Notes under the pieces: generated by a model
The model's database searches: none
What the model was told of the DNA's origin: nothing
What the model saw: the letters and a program-made list of their open reading frames with translations, nothing else
In this document: in pieces, positions 58,385 to 64,000 of the stretch
How the letters are laid out: each line of letters starts with the position of its first letter
Position numbering within the stretch: position 1 is the first letter of the stretch
Program-made: the position numbers and the translations under genes
From: Rhizobium sp. NRK18
GTDB taxonomy: Bacteria > Pseudomonadota > Alphaproteobacteria > Rhizobiales > Rhizobiaceae
Direction of reading: 5' to 3'
Assembly: GCF_024385575.1 (NCBI RefSeq)
Contig: NZ_JANFMV010000004.1
Span: 248,001-312,000 of the forward strand
Length of the DNA stretch: 64,000 bases

Positions 58385-59267
58385 TGGCGGCGGCAGCAAC
58401 GCCCGGCTGGCGTTGGCGACCAGCGATGGCGAAACCATTCTCGAAGCCCGTGCCGGCGGCGTCAATCCGATGGACAACGCCGAATGGCGCGCCAATTTTG
58501 AAGTCCTTTTCGCCAAGGTCGGCGAGAGAATGGATCAGGTTTGCACGGCCGTCCTCGGTCTGCCGGGTTGGGGCGAGATTCCTGATCTTGATCGGGAAGT
58601 CGCGGCCTGGCTCAAGGAGCGCCTGCCCTGCGAACCGCTCATGCTCAACGATGTCGAACTTGCCCAGCGGGCAGCCTTCGACGACGCTCCCGGCGTCCTG
58701 CTTCTCTCGGGCACGGGTTCGATGGCCGTTGCCCGCGACCCCGCCGGCACCATGCTGCGCGCTGGTGGCTTCGGTGACCTGATAGGCGATGAAGGCAGCG
58801 CCTTCGACATCGGCCGATCGGCGCTCGCCAGACTGTCGCACGAAACCGACGGGCGGGCACCGGCTAGTCCCTTCGGGGCACGGATGAAAGACCATCTGAG
58901 GTTTGAGCAGACCAACGAGACGCAAGCGATCATGGGATGGCTTTACGCTTCTCCGCACCCTCGCTCGGCGATCGCCGCGATCGCCGCCTTCGTCGATAGC
59001 CTGTCTGAAGAGGGCGACCCCGTAGCTCGGGCAATTCTTGAAGATGCCGGATATTCGGTAGCGCGCCTTTACCACGCAATGGTGCAGCGGGCATGCCTGA
59101 CGGACATGGCCTGGAGCTATGCGGGCAGCACCTTCCGATCCAGTACATTTCGGTCCGCCGTCCAGGCTGAAATCGGACATGCACCCACAGCCCCCTCAAA
59201 CGACGCACTTAACGGCGCTCTGCGCATCGCCGCCAGGAAGAGTGGCATCTCGACGAAACCGTCCTGA
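58365..59267 (+). CDS. BadF/BadG/BcrA/BcrD-type sugar kinase (N-acetylglucosamine kinase-like)
   Basis: The 300-residue protein has the ASKHA ATPase N-terminus LGFDGGGSNARLALA, the second phosphate loop LLLSGTGSMAVARD and the GGFGDLIGDEGSAFDIGRSALA segment of GlcNAc-kinase-like enzymes. It would phosphorylate the amino sugar released by the GH4 enzyme. GAGG lies 6 bases before the ATG at 58365, which overlaps the DeoR gene by 20 bp; an earlier ATG at 58347 lacks a site. The last residues, GISTKPS, are encoded by an antisense read of an IS6-family relic, so the native C-terminus may have been altered. Confidence 0.87.
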   Translation: MLVLGFDGGGSNARLALATSDGETILEARAGGVNPMDNAEWRANFEVLFAKVGERMDQVCTAVLGLPGWGEIPDLDREVAAWLKERLPCEPLMLNDVELAQRAAFDDAPGVLLLSGTGSMAVARDPAGTMLRAGGFGDLIGDEGSAFDIGRSALARLSHETDGRAPASPFGARMKDHLRFEQTNETQAIMGWLYASPHPRSAIAAIAAFVDSLSEEGDPVARAILEDAGYSVARLYHAMVQRACLTDMAWSYAGSTFRSSTFRSAVQAEIGHAPTAPSNDALNGALRIAARKSGISTKPS

Positions 59268-59437
59268 TCGACCGCGCGCCACAGCCGGACGGTCTGGCGC
59301 GAGACGATGACCTCGCGGGCAGCCAGCAACTCTTCGAATATACGCAGGCTCGGAGGGAAGCGGAAATGAAGCCAAACGGCGTGGGCAGTGACGTCAGCTG
59401 GAAAGCGATGTCGGCGATAAAGTGGATCACGGCCTGT
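59252..59437 (-). pseudogene. IS6-family transposase relic with an internal deletion
   Basis: On the minus strand, a reading frame without a start encodes RDPLYRRHRFPADVTAHAVW, then LHFRFPPSLRIFEELLAARE and VIVSRQTVRLW. It jumps straight to RAVDQDGFV. In intact IS6-family transposases about 40 residues separate these blocks and RAVDQDGFV continues into the DDE core; here the sequence then turns into kinase antisense. The relic has lost its N-terminus, middle and C-terminal half. It overlaps the 3' end of the kinase gene by 16 bp. Confidence 0.75.
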
Positions 59438-59703
59438 CCTGGCCCGTCACCTGCACATCATATTCCAAATTCTATTAATTTGACGATACCCGACAATCGG
59501 TTGGTAGATTTGCGGCGAGCCGACGATCATTTGCTCACGACCGGGAAGGGTGATCACTCAATGCGCCGCCCCATGATCATTTACGTTCGGCGGAACAGGG
59601 ACGATAGCGCAAGGTGACAAAGACAATCACTGAAAGCCCCGCTTCGTGAACACAATCCTGCAGATCAACTAGCAAAATTCCACAGTCAAACTGCAACACA
59701 AGC
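59438..59703. other. Spacer beyond the IS6 relic without a recognised gene
   Basis: The remaining 266 bp between the relic and the Na/Pi cotransporter stop have mixed GC content and several short repeats of GATCA and GATCATTT. No coding frame with a good start is present. It may contain degraded IS ends. Confidence 0.45.
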
Positions 59704-61350
59704 TTATTGAGCGGGTATGCGCAGACGGCTTTCCACCAGGTGGCCTCTTTCATCCAATATCGGATGAGCTACGGACACAAGATGGGCATTGACCCGCTTG
59801 AGATCACGAAGGATGTCGAGATGCAGCGAACTTGTCTGCAGGCTGCTATTCAGGCCATCCCTCAAGCGCCGCAGATGGCGCTCGGCGGAATCCTTTTCCA
59901 TCCGCCGCACCTCCACCTTGAGTTCCATCATCTGTCGCGCCAGATCGATGTCCCCGGTCACGAAGATGGACTGCGCGATACGAAGGTTATCAATCGTCAG
60001 ATCGAAGAGACGGCGCAATTCGTCATAGCCTTCCTCCGAGAAGGTCAGGCCCAGTGAAATTTTCTTGGCAACCTGCGGCAACAGGCCTTTCTCCACTATA
60101 TCGCCGACATGTTCGAGATTGATGGCATAGTCGATGATCTGGATGGAGCGTCGGCTGTCTTCCTCATCCAAGCTGTTGCGCGCCAATTTCGACAGATAAA
60201 GCTTGACGTCGCCCTGCAGCGCATCGACCTGCTTTTCAAAGGAGGCAACAGACGTCAAACAGGCCATATCGTTCTGTTCGAAGGCGTGGGACACATCCAG
60301 CAGCATGCGCTCGACAAGATCGCCGATGCCGAGCACTTCGCGCGTCGCCGAGGCCAGCGCCACGACGGGGGTCGCAAGTTCCTGCTGATCGAGATAGCGT
60401 GGCCCGGTCGCTGGCACGGCCTCGTCGGGTACCAATCGTTCCGTCAATCCAGCGACCATGCCGGTCAATGGCCAGGCCAGAAGGGCCAGAGCGATGTTGA
60501 ACGAGAGATGCACGTCAACCGGAAGACTCGTGGCGGCATAGGGTAGCCTTCCGAAGGCTTCGGCGGCATAGCCGACCATCGGCAGGGCAATCACGCATCC
60601 GACTGCCCGAACTATCAGATTGGCGATGGTTACGCGCTTGCCCGAGGCAGACGTTCCCAATGAGGCAAGCACAGGCGGAACCGCACCGCCAAGATTGGCC
60701 CCGAGAACCAGAACGATCGTAAGCTCCGGCGAGAGATGACCGGTCGACGCCAGCGACAGGATCAGCACCACCGCAGCCAGGCTGGACGACGAAACGAAGG
60801 CGATCGCTGCCGAAAACGCCAACGCCACAGGCCAGGCATTGTCGAGCAAACCAATGAAGGCCCCCAGCGCCGGGGAGGCGCGCATCGGTTCCGTCGCGTT
60901 GCTCAACAGGTGCAGCGAAAGCAGCATCAGGCCGATGCCGATCACCGCCTTGCCGGCTCCCTGACGCGAATGATGGCCACCGCGGTACAGTATCAACCCT
61001 ATCAATAGCAGAAGGGGGGAAATCATCTCGACGCCTGCCGCCACGATCCAGGCGGTGACGGCCGTTCCGACATTGGCGCCCAGCAACACCACCTGGGCCA
61101 TGCGCTGGCGCACAAGGCCGCGTTCGACGAAGGACGAGATCATAAGCGCGGTCGCTGTTGAACTTTGCAGTCCTATGGTCGCCAGGAACCCGGAGAGGAA
61201 GGAACGGATATCCGTGGACGTGCCGGATGCCAGGACCGTGCGCAACCGCGCGCCGAAGGCCAGGGTCACCCCTTCCTTCACCTGCGACAGGCCGAAGAGC
61301 AGCAAGGCCACGGCGCCGAACAGGTTGATCATGACGATAGTCGATTCCAA
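59704..61350 (-). CDS. Na+/phosphate cotransporter family protein (NptA/YjbB-like with PhoU tail)
   Basis: The 548-residue protein has two Na_Pi_cotrans repeats with the QSST-type motifs LQSSTATALMISS and FVSSSSLAAVVLIL, about eight to nine membrane segments, and a C-terminal cytoplasmic PhoU-like helical domain from about residue 340 (VERMLLDVSHAFEQND onward). Such proteins move phosphate, often as exporters in bacteria. The start appears to be a TTG at 61350 with GGAG 10 bases upstream; ATG 61332 has no site. It lies 84 bp downstream of the metallophosphoesterase and may belong to the same phosphoester unit, balancing released phosphate. Confidence 0.88.
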   Translation of the reverse strand: MESTIVMINLFGAVALLLFGLSQVKEGVTLAFGARLRTVLASGTSTDIRSFLSGFLATIGLQSSTATALMISSFVERGLVRQRMAQVVLLGANVGTAVTAWIVAAGVEMISPLLLLIGLILYRGGHHSRQGAGKAVIGIGLMLLSLHLLSNATEPMRASPALGAFIGLLDNAWPVALAFSAAIAFVSSSSLAAVVLILSLASTGHLSPELTIVLVLGANLGGAVPPVLASLGTSASGKRVTIANLIVRAVGCVIALPMVGYAAEAFGRLPYAATSLPVDVHLSFNIALALLAWPLTGMVAGLTERLVPDEAVPATGPRYLDQQELATPVVALASATREVLGIGDLVERMLLDVSHAFEQNDMACLTSVASFEKQVDALQGDVKLYLSKLARNSLDEEDSRRSIQIIDYAINLEHVGDIVEKGLLPQVAKKISLGLTFSEEGYDELRRLFDLTIDNLRIAQSIFVTGDIDLARQMMELKVEVRRMEKDSAERHLRRLRDGLNSSLQTSSLHLDILRDLKRVNAHLVSVAHPILDERGHLVESRLRIPAQ

Positions 61351-61434
61351 GAGAGGTTCACTCCTTCATCGAGTTGTAAAACTTGACGACAACGGCCTTG
61401 CCGGAAGAGACCGGTACCGCGAGAGCAATGCGCA

Positions 61435-63075
61435 TCAGCGCGCTGAAAGCGCGATCCGGTGCTCGCATGGCCAGGGAAACACGGTCTCGTCGTTTTTCGC
61501 CTGCCGGGCGAAATGCCCCAGCATTGCGAGGAACAGGCGAAGAAATTCACTCTCCGAGGCGATATCGCGCGGTGCGTCGGAGATACGCAGTCCTTCATAG
61601 GTGGCGAGCCGCTCCGCCGCGATCTCACGCCTAGCCGCAGCTCCGCCAAATCGCAGGAAATACCAGTCGCAAACGACCGAGCGAAAGGAGGCATTCTGTG
61701 GGGACGGCATGGTGCATTCCATTCCCGCCTTGGCGCAGGCCTCTTCATAGTTCAGCCGGTCGATCAGGTCGTGATAGACGGCTGGCCAATCGCGAGCAAC
61801 ATAACGCCTGTCTATCAGTGCCCGCAAATGTGCCGACAAGAAGGCGCCGTAGGTGCTGGCTGAAAACGCTGGATCGGGCTCCTCTCCGGCCGCTTCGGCT
61901 TCCGCACGGTATGCTTCCGCGATCCGCAAATCTGCGGCAAGCCCAGACAGGGCACGATCCTGAAGCCGGACTGCGTCGTCCGCCACCGTCACGCTCTTCC
62001 ATCCGGCGGGAAAGGCGACCAGGGAGGGCAGCGCGACGTTGACGAGGCTTCGGTTTCCATCCGCAACCCGCGTTGTCCGATGCACATGAAGATGACCGCT
62101 GAAATGGATACCGCCGCCCGTAGCAAGCAACCGGGCGGCCACTTTACCCTGCGGCTTGCGCTGGCCAAAGCTCGTCGAGCCAAACAGTCGGCTCTCGAGG
62201 CCAGCGTCATCCTCGAAGGGGTCGAGGACGGGATAGTGAGAGAATAGCAGGAGCTTCTTGCCCTGCCGCCGCGCACGGTCCTGAACATCAGAGATCCAGT
62301 CGACGATGAACGGCTTGTGCACCAGCATGCCATTCCAGCCGGCGGACGTGCTGTCTTCGAAGGCATCCTCGGCAAAGCCGGTGGCAAACCCGTTACGAGG
62401 TGCAAAGACATTGGCGTCAATCATCATGAACCAGACGCCGTCCGAGGGCTCGATCAGATAGCTGGCATCCATCAATCTGTGCCGGGACTGCCCATCCGGC
62501 GAAACGACCTCGTACAAGCGGTCTTCGACCCGATCGGACAAGCCAAACGGGCTTTCCCAATACCGATCATCGGCGCGGCGAAAGAAGCCGAAATCTTTCA
62601 TCGGCGACAGGCCGGCAGGATATCCGTCGCAGTACATTGGCGGGTAATGGACATCGCCTCCGTCCAACCGACTCGACACCGTGACGCGGCCGCCGTCTGC
62701 GGAGATGAACTCCTTGTTGTGATGGCGACCGGCCAAGGCAAAGATGTCATGGTTGCCCGGCAGTGCGTGGAACCGCAAACCGAGTGCGCTCTGGCCCCTC
62801 AGGAGTGTGCTCAAGGTGGCCAACGTCGCCCGTTGACCGTCATCGCTGTAGTCGCCAAGCAGGACCACATCGCGAATGCCGTCATCTCGAATCTGGCGCA
62901 ACGCTTCGATGAAGGCGGCATGACTTTCGTTGAAGACACGAGTGGATATGCTGCTTTCCGCCCAGCTGCGCAAAGACAATCGCCGCCCCTCGAAGGTTGG
63001 GCCGGTAATGCCATAATCGCCCTCGATGTCGTGAAAATGGGCGTCCGCAATCACGGCAAAGCGGAAATCATCCAT
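61435..63075 (-). CDS. Calcineurin-like metallophosphoesterase, large form
   Basis: The 546-residue protein has all blocks of the metallophosphoesterase fold: AVIADAHFHD, LLGDYSDDG, LPGNHD, LLLFSHYPVLD and FSGHLHVHR. The N-terminal 330 residues form the catalytic domain; about 200 extra residues follow that I do not recognise. No signal peptide is evident. It would hydrolyse a phosphomono- or diester in the cytoplasm. Its ATG at 63075 overlaps the phosphatase gene by 8 bp, so the two are coupled, and an ABC ATPase gene lies just upstream. The ribosome binding site is weak, consistent with coupling. Confidence 0.85.
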   Translation of the reverse strand: MDDFRFAVIADAHFHDIEGDYGITGPTFEGRRLSLRSWAESSISTRVFNESHAAFIEALRQIRDDGIRDVVLLGDYSDDGQRATLATLSTLLRGQSALGLRFHALPGNHDIFALAGRHHNKEFISADGGRVTVSSRLDGGDVHYPPMYCDGYPAGLSPMKDFGFFRRADDRYWESPFGLSDRVEDRLYEVVSPDGQSRHRLMDASYLIEPSDGVWFMMIDANVFAPRNGFATGFAEDAFEDSTSAGWNGMLVHKPFIVDWISDVQDRARRQGKKLLLFSHYPVLDPFEDDAGLESRLFGSTSFGQRKPQGKVAARLLATGGGIHFSGHLHVHRTTRVADGNRSLVNVALPSLVAFPAGWKSVTVADDAVRLQDRALSGLAADLRIAEAYRAEAEAAGEEPDPAFSASTYGAFLSAHLRALIDRRYVARDWPAVYHDLIDRLNYEEACAKAGMECTMPSPQNASFRSVVCDWYFLRFGGAAARREIAAERLATYEGLRISDAPRDIASESEFLRLFLAMLGHFARQAKNDETVFPWPCEHRIALSAR

Positions 63076-63709
63076 CGACAGTCGCCACACTCGCCTGGCG
63101 GGCGCCCTCGACAAGATCGATCCAATCGCTGGCCTTGCGGGCGGCATCGCAGAGCATGGGCTTCGGCGTCTCGAACCACTCGTCGGGTCGAAGGTCTCGA
63201 TGCTTGCGGACATGGGAGACGGCATCGTCAAGCGTCGGAAAGCACTCCGGCTGCTGCTTGTGCAGGAAGAGCGCGACAAGCGATACGGACCGGCTGCGAC
63301 CGCTTCGGCAGTTGACAAGGATATTGCCGCCGGACCGGAACGGATATGTGTGGCGCTCTGGCATGACCTGGTTCATGGCGCCGAGGAGGATGTAATAGCC
63401 GCCCAACATCATGGTCTCCGGGTTTCCACCACCATCGATCATGCCGAGCTTGTAGTAGCGGATTTCGGAATAGCCGGTGGCGCATTTCTCGCCCTCTTCC
63501 CGATTAACTGGGTTTCGGACGAAATTGATGTCAAGATTGACGGCACAGTTGACGACAACGGTGATGCCGTTGTCCCGCAGCAGTCCGAGATCACGCGCGC
63601 CGTCCAACCCGCCAAGAAACAACGACACACCGTTCGGTCCAAGCCCATCGGCGATCCGGCTGATGGGAGGGCGCTCGTAAACCGGAGCGATCTGCTGAGC
63701 TTCATTCAT
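63068..63709 (-). CDS. Dual-specificity-type protein/phosphosugar phosphatase (CX5R family)
   Basis: The 213-residue protein carries the cysteine-phosphatase loop VNCRSGRSRSV, with nucleophile Cys134 and Arg140. The His that usually precedes the Cys is Asn here. An Asp in KLGMIDGGG (about residue 92) could be the general acid. The core FLGGLDGARDLGLLRDNGITVVVNC resembles dual-specificity phosphatases. AAGGA lies 8 bases before the ATG. Bacterial members may act on proteins, lipids or small phosphates; the operon with an ABC importer and a metallophosphoesterase favours a small phosphoester, but this is inference. Confidence 0.83.
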   Translation of the reverse strand: MNEAQQIAPVYERPPISRIADGLGPNGVSLFLGGLDGARDLGLLRDNGITVVVNCAVNLDINFVRNPVNREEGEKCATGYSEIRYYKLGMIDGGGNPETMMLGGYYILLGAMNQVMPERHTYPFRSGGNILVNCRSGRSRSVSLVALFLHKQQPECFPTLDDAVSHVRKHRDLRPDEWFETPKPMLCDAARKASDWIDLVEGARQASVATVDG

Positions 63710-63725
63710 AAGGTCGATCCTTCCG

Positions 63726-64000
63726 TCATGCCGCGTCGGATTTGCGAAGCCGACGTTCGTCGGGAATATTCCTGCCGGTCGTGGCGTCGAAGAGCATCAC
63801 GTGATCAGGTTCGATCTCCAGCCAGACATTGTGGGTCGGCCAGCTTTCGACGAAGCGGGAGACCAGCACGGTGATCTGTTGCCCCATTGCTGTCAGCGAC
63901 ACAATGGTCTGCGAGCCGGTGGGCTGCACGACGTCCACCTGCGCCGGGATCGCGCCGGGCTTGGGATGGTCGAGAATGGTCATCCGTTCCGGACGCACGG
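63726..64000 (-). CDS. ABC transporter ATP-binding protein, C-terminal TOBE part
   Basis: Only the last 91 codons are in the window; the rest lies beyond the right edge. The visible stretch begins VRPERMTIL, the typical RPE motif of MalK/UgpC/PotA-type C-terminal domains, and continues with the TOBE barrel (VDVVQPTGSQTIVSLTAMGQQITVLV, WLEIEPDHVMLFD). It lies 16 bp upstream of the phosphatase gene on the same strand. The ATPase domain itself cannot be checked here, and the transporter's substrate class is unknown. Confidence 0.8.
   Translation of the reverse strand, partial: VRPERMTILDHPKPGAIPAQVDVVQPTGSQTIVSLTAMGQQITVLVSRFVESWPTHNVWLEIEPDHVMLFDATTGRNIPDERRLRKSDAA

Noticed and set aside
1..64000. 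CRISPR arrays, tRNA or rRNA genes
   Set aside because: No regularly spaced direct repeats, cloverleaf-like segments or conserved rRNA strings were seen on reading both strands.

Overview
The window is GC-rich DNA (AT-rich only in a few regulatory gaps) from an alphaproteobacterium, most likely a member of the Rhizobiaceae (Rhizobium/Agrobacterium/Ensifer/Shinella type). The taxonomic call rests on the dense catabolic operons, many solute-binding-protein transporters, Tat-exported binding proteins, TctABC and PotABCD-like systems, and short Shine-Dalgarno-led gene overlaps. It looks like an accessory catabolic region of a chromosome, chromid or megaplasmid. No rRNA, tRNA, CRISPR array, origin or intact mobile element was seen.

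Layout. (1) 1-20461 is an amine/amino-acid catabolic region. It holds a PLP aldolase/dehydratase-like gene cut by the left edge, two aldehyde dehydrogenases, two paralogous double-GNAT proteins, an ArgE-like deacylase, a hydroxyacid dehydrogenase, a cupin, a tartrate/malate dehydrogenase-like enzyme, two FAD amine oxidases, a haloacid-dehalogenase-like enzyme, a class III aminotransferase, a peptide-type ABC importer with a fused double ATPase, and an Lrp/AsnC regulator. A CAGCATAA-type motif resembling the E. coli Lrp consensus recurs at six gene-flanking sites here. (2) 20462-26930 is a TctCBA tripartite transporter with a GlcD-like oxidase, a GntR regulator and an isocitrate-lyase/PEP-mutase enzyme, behind a perfect 17-bp palindrome that overlaps a candidate -10 box. 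(3) 27254-31255 encodes a three-subunit gluconate 2-dehydrogenase-like complex, followed by an IS3 relic (31407-31647). (4) 31849-42343 holds two divergent transport operons across an AT-rich gap. The minus-strand one is a Pot-like ABC importer with a metal-site-less M24 protein and a flavin reductase. The plus-strand one is an amino-acid-type binding protein and permease without an ATPase, a TIM-barrel isomerase and a GntR regulator.

(5) 42377-49001 is a periplasmic thiol/cell-wall module: DsbG-like, L,D-transpeptidase, two-component system, DsbD, a gutted L,D-transpeptidase copy and a DsbA-like oxidoreductase. Two identical-layout CTTAAG-N5-CTTAAG boxes are candidate response-regulator sites. 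(6) 49141-59267 is an amino-sugar/galactoside module: GatZ-like, AgaS-like, CUT1 ABC importer, GH4 glycosidase, DeoR regulator and BadF-type sugar kinase. The kinase 3' end runs into an IS6-family transposase relic. (7) 59704-64000 holds a Na/Pi cotransporter and a phosphoester operon: metallophosphoesterase, dual-specificity-type phosphatase and the tail of an ABC ATPase.

The most promising leads are the Lrp-type regulon, the CTTAAG-box thiol/cell-wall regulon with its decayed transpeptidase copy, the hydroxy-dicarboxylate locus behind the 17-bp operator, and the GatZ/AgaS pathway that lacks an aldolase and a deacetylase in view. All functional calls come from motif and family recognition by eye; no database search was run.
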